Shown here: in pieces, positions 32,335-41,375 of the stretch
Position numbering within the stretch: position 1 is the first letter of the stretch
How the letters are laid out: each line of letters opens with the position of its first letter
DNA from: Symbiodinium natans
Taxonomy: Eukaryota > Sar > Dinophyceae > Suessiales > Symbiodiniaceae
Direction of reading: 5' to 3'
Assembly (NCBI GenBank): GCA_905221605.1
Contig: CAJNDS010000375.1
Location: 1-64,000, forward strand
DNA: 64,000 nt
Made by a program: the position numbers and the translations under genes
The notes under the pieces: model-generated
Databases searched by the model: none
What the model was told of the DNA's origin: nothing
The model's input: the letters and a program-made list of their open reading frames with translations, nothing else

Positions 32335-32661
32335 TACTTCGTTGGTCAAGTGCGGAAGTTGCGCCGGGTACTGACAAGTGCCAACGTGCGGGCTTCACTT
32401 CTTGCAAGTTTTAATTACTTGCTGCGAATCGATGGCAGATTTCAGCCATTGCTCCAGGCCGGATCATTGCAGCTCCTGCCTACCCCTCTTGACGCGTTCT
32501 TGTCGCAGCAAGCGCTCATTTGGTAGATGCTCCACAGTCTGTTGGCCAGGTTGTTCGATGAATTGATGGCGGACGCAAAACCGCAGGACATGGCAACATT
32601 CCGGCAAGATCCCAAACGTAGGATCGGGATGGCTTTCCTACCAGCAGTTGCGTTGATTTGA
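32335..32661 (+). CDS. Coding-like frame with one internal TAG
   Basis: One frame reads VGQVRKLRRVLTSANVRASL, LASFNYLLRIDGRFQPLLQA, then TAG at 32524, then MLHSLLARLFDELMADAKPQ and DMATFRQDPKRRIGMAFLPA. 'tttggtag' before ATG could be an acceptor and CAG|GCCGGA a GC donor, giving a small intron; otherwise a broken gene. Confidence 0.42.
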
Positions 32662-32712
32662 AGGCACCCTGGGCACCCTGGGTTCTGGGGGTCGGGGAGC
32701 CAGATTGTTTAG

Positions 32713-32809
32713 AGTTTCGGTTGAATTGTTTCATCGTTTTGGGGGCAAGGATTGGCATTTCCGCTCCCCGCTGGAACTATGGAATGAGCAAGAACTGGCA
32801 TGCACACAA
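32713..32809 (+). CDS. Exon with GTAAGC donor
   Basis: TTGTTTAG then VSVELFHRFGGKDWHFRSPL and ELWNEQELACTQ, ending CAA|GTAAGC in phase 0. Likely continues the gene at 32335. Confidence 0.5.
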
Positions 32810-32847
32810 GTAAGCTTGAGTAGAAGGGCAAAGTGGTGCTTTGAGAG

Positions 32848-32967
32848 GAATTGTCGCCTGCTTCGCCATCGGCAGACACTGCGCATGAACACAATTTCAC
32901 GATGGCACCTGGCTCAGTTGTGTATATTATCGAAGGCGCAGTTGCCTGTTTGCGTAGAGATGGCGGC
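32848..32967 (+). CDS. Exon, possible cyclic-nucleotide-binding-like strand
   Basis: Frame ELSPASPSADTAHEHNFTMA then PGSVVYIIEGAVACLRRDGG. The block PG..VYIIEGAVACLRRDG resembles the beta-strand/glycine turn of cNMP-binding domains of ion channels and kinases (PGD..Y.I..G.V.....DG). Phase 0 matches the preceding exon, but the intron would be only 38 bp. The phosphate-binding cassette is not seen, so ligand binding is unproven. Confidence 0.42.
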
Positions 32968-32984
32968 TAGGAGGCTTGACCTTT

Positions 32985-33181
32985 TTAGGAGAAGATCTGT
33001 TGAGGCCCCAGCAGCTCCGAATGCTCTGTTTGGTTCGACATCGAAGTTGCTTTTGACGTCGAAGGGTTCCGAAGTAGCGGCGGCCCAATCTCCAAAGCTC
33101 TGCTGCGGCTTGGGTTTTGCCACTGCCGTGTCAAAGAATGAACGAAACAGCTCAGCCCCCAACATTTGGAAGTCAATAGCG
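32985..33181 (+). CDS. Possible continuation exon
   Basis: Plus frame APAAPNALFGSTSKLLLTSK then GSEVAAAQSPKLCCGLGFAT. A minus-strand frame over the same DNA (32914-33330) is also plausible, so strand is uncertain. A 22-nt micro-exon candidate with both sites (TTGCAG|..GAAA|GTAAGC) lies at 33279-33300. Confidence 0.3.
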
Positions 33182-33554
33182 TAGCTGTCGTCGCACAGTC
33201 CCACAAAATGCTTGTGAACAGAGACATTTGGCAGAGTACGTAAATCGTGATGTGCGCTCCCACATTGCACATTGCAGGTGATTCTGCGAAGCGGAGAAAG
33301 TAAGCCAGACTTTCCACTGCGACACAACATTTATTGCCGGTACGGTAAAGCAGTATCTAGCGCGAAAAGCAAGACCCCTCAATTCTGTGGATTAGTTCCC
33401 TTGGGCTGCTTCAGGCTTTGGTATGAATGTGAAAAAATCCTGAGTTGAGAAACTGTTCGGCAAAAGCTGGATGTCGATTGAATGCCGTTTCACCGGCCGA
33501 CATGACATGGTCTTGAAGGTGCGCCAGAGGGACCACATGTTGTTTTTTTTTCAG

Positions 33555-33640
33555 GTGGTTCCTGAAGCCACTAAACCTGCATGGCCGCGCGGAGTTGGAA
33601 ATTGCACATGGAGAGGAATATTGTTTAAGGATTTCTAGGA
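33555..33640 (+). CDS. Exon after a long pyrimidine tract
   Basis: TTTTTTTTTCAG is a textbook acceptor. The frame reads WFLKPLNLHGRAELEIAHGE then EYCLRI before repeat DNA begins. The donor was not located. Confidence 0.42.
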
Positions 33641-33935
33641 AAACCTCTGTTTCCTCTGTATTTTGTTCGGAAAAGCTTTTTTTTTCAACAGAGTCTAATA
33701 GGAAAACCTTCATTTTCTCCATAGTGTCAGAGGAAAATCTATATTTTCTTGGTTACGAAACCTTTGTTTTATTTTGTTACTCGGAAAACCTCTATTTCTC
33801 CATATTCTAATAGGAAAACCTTAAGCTTGTATTTTCTCTGCATATTCTAGTAGGAAATCTTTTTCTTCTACATTTCAACAGGAAAGCCTCTATTGTCTTT
33901 ATGTGTTTTAAGGCAAACCTTTATTTTTGACTCTA
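33640..33935. repeat. Degenerate array of AGGAAAACCTxTATTTTCTC (plus)
   Basis: About eight variants of 'aggaaaacctctattttctc' at 30-50 bp spacing. The same motif occurs in reverse complement at 35135-35365. Confidence 0.65.
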
Positions 33936-34097
33936 AGTCCTTCTGTTGTCTCGGCAAGCGACCACGGAAAGGCAGCAGAGGAACGAAGGAAGGTACGAAG
34001 GAAGGATTGGTTCTCACATTCTACTCTTCGACTGTTATGTTCTTATATTGTTATACTATGATTTCTTTTATCACAACATTATAGCATCATAACTTGG

Positions 34098-34192
34098 GAT
34101 GTTCCCCCTTATACTGTTCCAACAGTCCTTAATGGGGATTATAGTCCCCCAACTATAATCCCGATTAAGGACTGCTAATATAGGGGAACATC
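34098..34192. mobile_element. MITE-like hairpin
   Basis: 95-bp near-palindrome: 'gatgttcccc' at one end and 'ggggaacatc' at the other, with inner arms 'agtccttaatggggattatagt' and 'actataatcccgattaaggact' around a ~6-base loop. No open frame. It could be a small non-autonomous transposon or a structured remnant. Confidence 0.6.
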
Positions 34193-34254
34193 ACATATTA
34201 TAACATGGTACGATTTTCCTAGTATATCTTGATAATACTATAGCACATGTTTAA

Positions 34255-35090
34255 GGCGTGCAAGCTTGCTTCAAAGCATGAGTCTTTTGCAGCCCATCAT
34301 GCGAGCATTGTGTTTGCAAATTGGGGGGGGGGGGGGGGGGTGGCAACCCCCGGATTTTTTGAGTCGTGTAGGCTTGTTTCAAACCACATGAATCCTTTTT
34401 AAAACCTGTCACGCGAAAATTGTGTTTGCAAATGGCGGGCTGTGCCCCCCCAACTGCCCTGCTGTTGCCTGCAACTCCCGCCGATTAAGTCGTGCAAAAG
34501 CTTGCTTCAAAGCAGACCTTTGTGAAACCCATCATGCGAGCATTGTGTTTGCAAGTTGGGGGCTGGGCCCCCCCCCAACCCCTTGCTTTTGTTTGCAACC
34601 CTCCCGCCGTTTTAAGTCGTGCAAAGGCTTGCTTCAAAGCATATGATTATTATTGAAGAAGAACAAGAAGAACTTTGCGACGTGCACGGCCGGGTAGATC
34701 AACCGCGCACCAAGAAAGGACCAACGATCTTTTCTTGGAACCTATCATGCGAGCATGGTGTTTGCAAAGGGGGCGGGGTGGGCTACACCCCGCCAACCCC
34801 CCCGCCCCTTGCCTTTGTAAACGGGAAAAGCTTCCCCCCCGGGCTGTTTTAAGCCGTGCCATTTTGCCTCAGCCTCCACATGAAAATATCGCGAAAGCGC
34901 CTCCGCAGCAAACGAAACGCACCCAGCCTCTACAGCAAAAACAACGTGCGGCCTCCGCAAGAAAAACGGCGCCCTGCCTTCACAGCACAAAAGCACGCCA
35001 GGCATCTTTGTACGGCCCTTGGAGAGGACTTGCATTTAAACAAGCACGAATCCTCTCCGAACCCTTCACGCCAGCATTATGTTTCTTCTT
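34255..35090. repeat. Tandem/dispersed repeat, same family as 860-1120
   Basis: Four to five units of ~110-150 bp share 'gtcgtgcaaggcttgcttcaaagca' (abridged by variants) and 'catcatgcgagcattgtgtttgcaa' followed by G- or C-runs (34323-34341, 34570-34580). One unit has an extra ~85-bp segment (34645-34740). Confidence 0.65.
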
Positions 35091-35134
35091 TCTGTCGTTT
35101 TTGCCTTCTGTCTGTCTATAAATGTAGAGAACAA

Positions 35135-35365
35135 GAAAATATCATGAGAAAGCAGAGGTTGTCCCATGAAAGCAAAGATTCCCTGCTGAAGTGCACAGAG
35201 AATAGAGGTTTCCTACTCAAAGGAGAAAGTTTAGGTTTTCTTAACGGCAATATAGAGAAACTGAGATTTTCTAGTAAGATAGATGTTTTCCGAGTAAAAA
35301 TATCAAGAAATTAGAGGTTTTCCAATTAAAACATAGAGAAAATAGAGGTTACCCATTTAAATATA
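35135..35365. repeat. Inverted copy of the AGGAAAACC array
   Basis: Variants of 'gagaaaatagaggttttcc', the reverse complement of the motif at 33640-33935. The two arrays flank the hairpin and the 34.3-35.1 kb repeats. Confidence 0.65.
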
Positions 35366-35493
35366 GCGAATTAGCTTACGGCACAAGAGCCAAGCCATTA
35401 AGTTGCAAAATGGAAATCCCAGATTAATTTTTCAGCCATTAATCAAGAGGTTGCGGTCTGTCTTGCTGCCTTCCGACCTTTTGTTGTTCGATA

Positions 35494-35844
35494 GTGTTTT
35501 CCAGTTGCGTGCCTGAGGTTGATACATCGACCATGTCGACCAGAGGCAAGATTGGCAGGAGATTTTGCATATACCGAGTAACTTCCAAATGTCGAAGCTG
35601 GCAGCAGTCGTCGCAATTATTACTTCTTACCGGGCTACACACAGAGAGCTACACTGCAAACAGTCCCCCTTCTGGTTTCCTGGGCGGTCTCAGCTCGGAG
35701 CTGTGGATCTCTGAGATCGAAAAATTGTGTCTGGGAATAGAAACATTAGAAAGTGATGCGAGAGTCGCGGTCAGATACTCTCTTGGCGTCGGAAGATGTC
35801 GTCGACCCGATGACGACTTGGCGGGATGTATCCAGCAGCTCCCT
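35494..35844 (+). CDS. Plus-strand open frame
   Basis: 117 codons, better in the second half (ELWISEIEKLCLGIETLESD, ARVAVRYSLG). Probably one exon beginning near 35690; the first half may be intron. Confidence 0.35.
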
Positions 35845-35847
35845 TGA

Positions 35848-36000
35848 TACCGAAGGCTGAAATGGCTGATGGTCCCCATACAGCATGACACGTTGCTGCA
35901 AATGTCACTAAGGCAGGCTGTCGCAGCATATCTCCAGAATCCAGAGGATGCCATACCAGAGGCCGGCCGAACATCCACGCGCCTTTTTTGCAAAACACTG
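35848..36000 (+). CDS. Exon, 51 open codons
   Basis: Frame YRRLKWLMVPIQHDTLLQMS then LRQAVAAYLQNPEDAIPEAG and RTSTRLFCKTL. Strong helical and globular composition. Confidence 0.45.
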
Positions 36001-36019
36001 TAACCTGTGACTTGTCCAG

Positions 36020-36061
36020 GAGCTGTTGCAAGAAGAGCTCGCAGATGAGGAGGCGGATATG
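36020..36061 (+). CDS. Short acidic exon with clean splice sites
   Basis: TTGTCCAG|GAG..ATG|GTGACC reads ELLQEELADEEADM; 14 codons, phase 0 both ends. Confidence 0.5.
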
Positions 36062-36350
36062 GTGACCGCCTGAGTTCCTAGTGTCCTAGTGAATGGCCAA
36101 GAGGATCTTCCCTTTGGTTGCTTCTGGGGTCCTTCGAGGTTTGGCGGTCGCTTATGGCTTTCCGGGTTTGGTTAGTTTGGTTATGTTCGGTCGTGGGGGT
36201 TAACGGTGTTAGCCATTCGGTGGGTTGCTGCGTGCAGTACCGGCTGGCGCTACGGCTGCGGGGTTTTCTCTCACATGAGGCCTTTCCCTGTAGCATGTGC
36301 CTAGCACCTCTTCATAAGTCGGGCTTCACATGCTGCATATGCTTTGCAAG

Positions 36351-36473
36351 CTTCGCAAGCCCGACAGGAGCCAGCTACGTATGCAGAGCAGCTTGAGGCC
36401 TGTGACCGCAAACTCACGGCAGAAGCCGAGACGCCTAAAGTCGCCCGAAGGGAAGGTCGGAAAGGTCGGGAAG
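36351..36473 (+). CDS. Coiled-coil exon
   Basis: TTTGCAAG then SQARQEPATYAEQLEACDRK and LTAEAETPKVARREGRKGRE, ending GGAAG|GTATTT. Confidence 0.48.
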
Positions 36474-36816
36474 GTATTTTTCCTCTAGTACGATATTGCC
36501 GTTATTTACAGGAAAGTGGCTCTTTAAGTGTGTTGCATGGTGGTACTTGGCGTAGGTTTAACATGACGTGAAAAAGCTGTACACCCAGCTTCTGTCTTTG
36601 ACCAGTCTTCGTGGCCGCACGCCATGGCCGGGATCTCGGCCTTTTTGGCCTTTGCTACAGCTGGCAAGCCCTCGCCGCTCCATAGGAGCAAGCATGAAAG
36701 CTGTAGGATGCTGTAGGGGATGAGCTTTGCAAAGCCATGATGCTTTGACAATTCCCAAACATGCCAAACATGCGCCAAGTGTCAGTCCGTACTCAGGCAA
36801 ATCTGCCACAAAGCAG

Positions 36817-36977
36817 GGAGCAAGCCGAGGCAAGACCACGAACTGACCACGAAGCTAGTTGAACATGCTAAGAATGAGATCGAGTGCTTCATGCTAGCCT
36901 TTTTGTTGTCCACCTTAAGTTTCAAGCTTGCCATTCCCGAGCGTCGATGGTCAGGCCTACCTGCCGAACGTTTGGAA
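36817..36977 (+). CDS. Exon of plus-strand gene
   Basis: CAAAGCAG then QDHELTTKLVEHAKNEIECF, MLAFLLSTLSFKLAIPERRW and SGLPAERLE. The middle is hydrophobic enough for a short membrane or buried helix. Confidence 0.45.
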
Positions 36978-36993
36978 TAGAGCTCCGCCGCAG

Positions 36994-37035
36994 ATGCTGC
37001 AACACCAGCTCCAGCTACTTCAACTTCACTCCCAG
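36994..37035 (+). CDS. Gln/Leu coiled-coil exon
   Basis: CGCCGCAG|ATG..CAG|GTGCTT reads MLQHQLQLLQLHSQ; 14 codons, phase 0 both ends, both sites good. Confidence 0.5.
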
Positions 37036-37238
37036 GTGCTTTTCTATCCTGCCTTGCATGTGTTTGCTAATTCATGTTGCGGTTGGTCAGATGCAGAAGT
37101 GAAGACATAGCGGTGTGCTTGTACATTCTTGTCCTACAAAGCGTTCAGTAGCTTTAGCATCTTTAGCCATCCTCCTCATCGTCACACTGGGGTGTGCTAG
37201 TCTAACTTAGTGAGCTTAACTTAGTGAGCTCGTGAGCT

Positions 37239-37334
37239 CGTGCTGCCGCTGTCAAGAAATGGTCTGACAGGCAGCACATGGAACTCCAGAGCTGCATTGT
37301 GTGCAGGGGATCCGCACATCGGGAGAACACAACG
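37239..37334 (+). CDS. Exon of plus-strand gene
   Basis: Frame AAAVKKWSDRQHMELQSCIV then CRGSAHRENTT, following GTGAG. May end after LQ. Confidence 0.4.
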
Positions 37335-37389
37335 TAGCGCAGAGTGAGGCTGTTTGTAGTTTGAGCCGGGGCACTTTCGATGTGTCCAG

Positions 37390-37518
37390 GCAATGGGATA
37401 CCCACACATGCTCAATGAGGCCTTTGATGCAGTGCAGCCCCATCCGACCCCTCAATCCGATAGCCTCGAGCGTAGAGTTCTGCCGCCTGTGGGGAATTTC
37501 CAAAGCACTGGTCGGCCG
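37390..37518 (+). CDS. Exon, 43 open codons
   Basis: TGTCCAG then AMGYPHMLNEAFDAVQPHPT, PQSDSLERRVLPPVGNFQST. Looks like a linker-rich coding exon. Stop at 37519. Confidence 0.45.
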
Positions 37519-37590
37519 TGAGCTGAAACCTGAGTAGAGCGGTTGCCTGCCAAATCTGCTCAACTCAAGACCTGCCTAGCCTACCCTACC

Positions 37591-37986
37591 CTACAACGGG
37601 ATTAGAAGATGTGCAGGGTGGCGGATGCAGAGGTCATCTCCCAACACAGGTGCATCAATTGGCGTGTTCATTGATTGATCCGGGCATCTACAGCAGCACA
37701 TGGCACAGTGAACCACAGTATGTATGTACTTGGTAGGAAACTCGATGAAACTGTGCTTGTGCGTGTCATGTAGCTTGGAGGTGCACCTTCGGCAGGCCAC
37801 GCTCTTCCACATGCCTCCTGGATTTGTGCCAATGCAGGCAATGCCCTCAACCCTGAGCAGTTTTCTGCACGCGGGTGCGAAAAAAAGGTGATGCACTGGC
37901 ATGGCCTCGCCCCAGGCCATGAAAGGAGGTCTGTGACCATGCCGTCCGTCCAGCAGGCGCATTGCGTGACAGTGTTGTCCAAGCAT
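37591..37986 (-). CDS. Cys/His-rich minus-strand frame
   Basis: 131 codons starting at an ATG directly after a pyrimidine-rich tract ending CAAG, so either a start or an internal exon. Cys/His residues follow C-x2-C-x5-H-x3-H then H-x-x-x-x-H-C-x2-C-C-C-x-C, suggesting metal binding, but no known finger family fits. Confidence 0.38.
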   Translation of the reverse strand: MLGQHCHAMRLLDGRHGHRPPFMAWGEAMPVHHLFFAPACRKLLRVEGIACIGTNPGGMWKSVACRRCTSKLHDTHKHSFIEFPTKYIHTVVHCAMCCCRCPDQSMNTPIDAPVLGDDLCIRHPAHLLIPL

Positions 37987-38334
37987 CTTGAGGAGGCAGC
38001 AGGAGCAATCAGGAGCAATCCGTCCCTTATATGAAATGCGCCCCCCTCAACTCTCGAATGTTGAAACGGGCTTGGGCCAAAATTATTAAGAACACGTTGC
38101 AATATTCGAGGAGGGGATGTTTCACGGGGAATTGCCGTGCGGGGTAATTAGGATTCGTAAGAAGAAAGAGTGATCAAACTCGCGCGCACCTATGGGGAAG
38201 GACTGAAATCGAAACTGCTCCTACGCGCACGACAGTCGTGAGAAATGCAATTGTGCCAGCACGTTTTGAGTTTTCCATGACGGAGGCGGTGATGCGGGGT
38301 TTGGGGATACACGCTTTGGCGAAAAGCAAAAGGA

Positions 38335-38389
38335 GGGGGGGGGGTTTCAGGGGGGTGCAGGGGGCGGGGGGGGGGAAGGGGGGGGGGAA

Positions 38390-38451
<62 letters not shown>
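38335..38451. repeat. Poly-G tract
   Basis: About 115 bases of G with a few A and C interruptions, including an uninterrupted run of ~58 G. Strong quadruplex or triplex potential. Frames give Gly or Pro homopolymers. Confidence 0.95.
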
Positions 38452-38975
38452 AGGGAGACCCAGACCTTCAAACCATGGATCCTAAAAAGGCTGAGTTCAT
38501 TAATTCTTGAGCCTAAACCCTACTCAAGCTCAAAACCTGAATGCAAAACCCAAGGCCTTCAAGAGCCTCGACCCAAAAAATAAGATCCAAGGTCCTAATA
38601 ACTAAGAACTGGATTGGCGCAGATGGCATTTCATTTGCTGCAGGAGGCCGAGTGGCACAGACCACCACCTGGAATTCCGTCGCCGAGTCAGGCAGCGTAG
38701 CGGGGGCCCAGATGCTACAGCGCCGTATGCTTAGAAAGACAATACGATGCATACGCTATACAATGTGAGCCTCAGGTGAGTCACAGACACCATGTCCATG
38801 TCATATCCCAAATCACCGATGCTAGTTCAGATCGTTGATGTCCCTCAGCTTGATATCATGTGATGTGGGCGTGGCAGGTTGCACACGAGGGCGCCACTCA
38901 CACACCTTCACCGACCACGCTCACTGAGGACTTATCATTGTCCAGCTTGGTCATTCTCCAGTTAGTTCCGAGTGC

Positions 38976-39218
38976 ATGTCAGAGCGGCCGTCGAGTGACG
39001 AGGTTTTGAAGCGCGCACAATGCCGACAGCTAGCAGACAAAAGGGTGGTGCCCTGCTCCATCGCAAGATTTTTGCAAGCGCGGCAGGAAGCTGCTCCAGA
39101 GGTGGAGCCCGATGAGCACAAAGCCGAACAGGCCAGTGAGGCGCATTCCTTAGCTGCCTATGCCAGAGACAATCAGAGACAGGGCAATAACTACAATCAG
39201 AATGTTGACAAGAATTGA
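38976..39218 (+). CDS. Helical, charged exon or short gene
   Basis: ATG at 38976 opens 80 codons: MSERPSSDEVLKRAQCRQLA, DKRVVPCSIARFLQARQEAA, PEVEPDEHKAEQASEAHSLA. Acidic and coiled-coil-like. The frame is open upstream (acceptor TTGTCCAG near 38945), so the ATG may be internal. Confidence 0.48.
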   Translation: MSERPSSDEVLKRAQCRQLADKRVVPCSIARFLQARQEAAPEVEPDEHKAEQASEAHSLAAYARDNQRQGNNYNQNVDKN

Positions 39219-39311
39219 AAGCCACAATGGCTATGGCAGAAGCGGCCCGTTAGAAGAGAGTGCTTCGAAAGGCCCAAGAACCCAAAAACGCCTACCTAAA
39301 GGGGGGGGGCG

Positions 39312-39443
39312 GTTCGCTTTGACTTTGGACATCTCGCGGGCAAGAGAACTCAAAAGGAGGCCCAGGCGGCGAAAACAAAGGCGGCTCATGATCTTTATCG
39401 ATCGCTTGATGCTGTGCAAAGGGTTGGGTATGCTAGCGGAACT
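39312..39443 (+). CDS. Coiled-coil exon
   Basis: Frame VRFDFGHLAGKRTQKEAQAA then KTKAAHDLYRSLDAVQRVGY. A second frame from 39443 (TATATGAASTSSRPESSPSK) looks like a disordered linker and may be the next exon. Confidence 0.42.
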
Positions 39444-39687
39444 TGAGGCCACTTCAGCCAGATCCCGAAAGTCGCGCGGATTGCCCCCGCGCGGATTGGC
39501 CCGCCCTGCCCGGCAAACGGACAGCAACCGCTACTGGTGCAGCTTCCACCTCCAGCAGGCCCGAGAGCAGCCCAAGCAAATCGATGCAGAGCCCTTTGTG
39601 GAGAGATTTGGGACTGCGTGTTGGTAGACTCTGGTACTCGTAGGCGTTTGCTATCGTTTGCTGAAAGTTTACCAAGAGTGACTGCAG

Positions 39688-39846
39688 AGGCTTACACTCA
39701 ATTCGCAGCTGGAGTCCCAGACTGCAGAAGCCGCCGCTGAAGATAGCATATGGACGAGACATAGACTGATAAGCTCAAGGGGCACTCTGTATGCTGCAAC
39801 ACAAGACCACGCTGCTTCAATTCGCTGGCACGTTGTGGCCAGCTGC
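39688..39846 (+). CDS. Exon, 53 open codons
   Basis: GACTGCAG then RLTLNSQLESQTAEAAAEDS and IWTRHRLISSRGTLYAATQD. Helical at the start. Ends before TAG at 39847. Confidence 0.45.
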
Positions 39847-39986
39847 TAGCTTGTACGAGCTGCGTACCTCAGCTCGGAACTGTACTAACTGTACTGCACG
39901 TCAATGTACGCACCTGGCCTTTTGACCATAAGGTGGTGCCTGCGATCATTGGCAAGAAGGGTTGCAACACCAGGACGCCTGACTGA

Positions 39987-40133
39987 GACTTTGCAACAGT
40001 GCCGCCAGCGATGTTGCCGAACTCAGAGTTCAGCCATGCTATACTGAAATTTGATGCAGGGCAATCTTCGAGAAGACCGGTGCAAAAATACGAGTTCGAG
40101 GACGAGGAAGTGGACACATGGAAACTTGCTTTA
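39987..40133 (+). CDS. Exon, 49 open codons
   Basis: Frame DFATVPPAMLPNSEFSHAIL, KFDAGQSSRRPVQKYEFEDE, EVDTWKLAL, following ACTGAG. The minus-strand frame 39869-40117 is considered its mirror. Confidence 0.42.
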
Positions 40134-40366
40134 TAGAGTTTTTCTTCACGTGTCCTCAGTCACGCCGTTGCAAATCTCCAAGAGATAAATTTTTGCCATG
40201 ATGCCACGGGATGCCATGATGCTGTCAAGTCGGCAAAATTTGGCAGACCTGACGAGCCTCAAAAGCGTCATAAATGCATCTTGCTGGGCAGCATCGGGCA
40301 GCCAATGTGTGCAGGAAAACTTGGGTCTGGGTACGTTAACTTCATAAGGCTAGGGCGGCTAGGGAC

Positions 40367-40702
40367 TTGCTTAGCCTCTGCCAAGGGGTGCTTCATCTCA
40401 GCGTTGCGGTGTTTGTGGGCTGCCTGCCGGCAGCGGCGACGGTCGGCGAAGGTATGCCCTTGTCCCACACGGCGGATTCGGGTCGAGCCAGCAAAAGTGC
40501 CGAGGACCGTTTCACCAAACCTTTCACACACCGTGGGCGCGGCGGGTTGTGTGTCGTTTCGGGGGGGGCACGCTTCGTCTTGCATGCCTTGGTCCGCTCC
40601 TCGGGCTCGGCGCGAACCGCGGCGGCCCTCCCCCCCGCTGCCTCATCTACTTTAAGCACAGCTTGTGGCCGCACTGGGGAGTTGGATGAGTTGGCCAGTA
40701 TG
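40367..40702 (+). CDS. Plus-strand open frame
   Basis: 112 codons of Ala/Ser/Gly-rich sequence, e.g. ADSGRASKSAEDRFTKPFTH and CGRTGELDELASM. The last part follows an acceptor-like AAGCACAG. Multiple exons are likely. Confidence 0.35.
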
Positions 40703-40737
40703 TGACATTCAAATTGGTACACTGGAAGATGTTGCAG

Positions 40738-40894
40738 GCATCTCGTTTCACATCAGCAAGAACTTGTGCAACTAAGGAGGCTGCTTCAGGAAGAGAAGCA
40801 CCAGCTGGCCTTATGGTCACAGTCTCGTCGAACTCCTTCGAGTGGAGCCTGGGACCAGCAGAGAGTTGCATTTTTTAATATGCACGTGCTAACG
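40738..40894 (+). CDS. Coiled-coil exon
   Basis: GTTGCAG then HLVSHQQELVQLRRLLQEEK and HQLALWSQSRRTPSSGAW. Clear heptads. Confidence 0.48.
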
Positions 40895-40951
40895 TAGAAT
40901 CAAGGGGGCCGGCAGCTTGTTTAGTCACAAATACATAAATCGCCGTTGCAG

Positions 40952-41074
40952 CTCGCAACGACAGCTGCATTCGGAGGGATGGCTTTGTGGAAGCAGTGCG
41001 CCTGACTGGAGAACTTCTTGACCGGGTGCAGCACAAGATGTTGCTCCGCCGCATCAAATGCATGCTGCGAGTTG
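40952..41074 (+). CDS. Exon with GTATGC donor
   Basis: CGTTGCAG then RNDSCIRRDGFVEAVRLTGE, LLDRVQHKMLLRRIKCMLRV, ending GTTG|GTATGC. Very good coding character. Confidence 0.5.
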
Positions 41075-41134
41075 GTATGCTCACCACGGTCTTGTGATCA
41101 TCTCTGCAGCTTGATGTACTCCAATGGTGAACTA

Positions 41135-41260
41135 GAAGGTAAAGCCCTGACCCCTGAGGTACGAGATGACTGTCGCTTGGACGCACGACATCTCAGCAAA
41201 GACGCGACACTGATCTTTTGTAGGCCTTTCACCCTGCAGAGACGGCAGTTCTGGGAACAC
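41135..41260 (+). CDS. Exon of plus-strand gene
   Basis: Frame PEVRDDCRLDARHLSKDATL then IFCRPFTLQRRQFWEH, stop at 41261. A donor at GAG|GTACGA (41157) is also possible. Confidence 0.38.
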
Positions 41261-41324
41261 TGAGGTTTGCTTCTGTGCAATATCTGCTTTTCTGTGCCAT
41301 GCTCTCGTTTCCCGCCTAATCCAG

Positions 41325-41375
41325 CCTATGCGTGCCGAGGACAAACACAAACACCTGGGCGAACTTTGTTGGCAG
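41325..41375 (+). CDS. Short exon with clean splice sites
   Basis: TAATCCAG|CCT..CAG|GTGACT reads PMRAEDKHKHLGELCWQ; 17 codons, phase 0 both ends. Confidence 0.5.

Noticed and set aside
34852-34873. CCGTGCCATTTTGCCTCAG, again close to the spliced leader
   Set aside because: The surrounding tandem family has the related 'gtcgtgcaaggcttgcttcaaa' at the same place, so this is a diverged unit rather than a leader relic.
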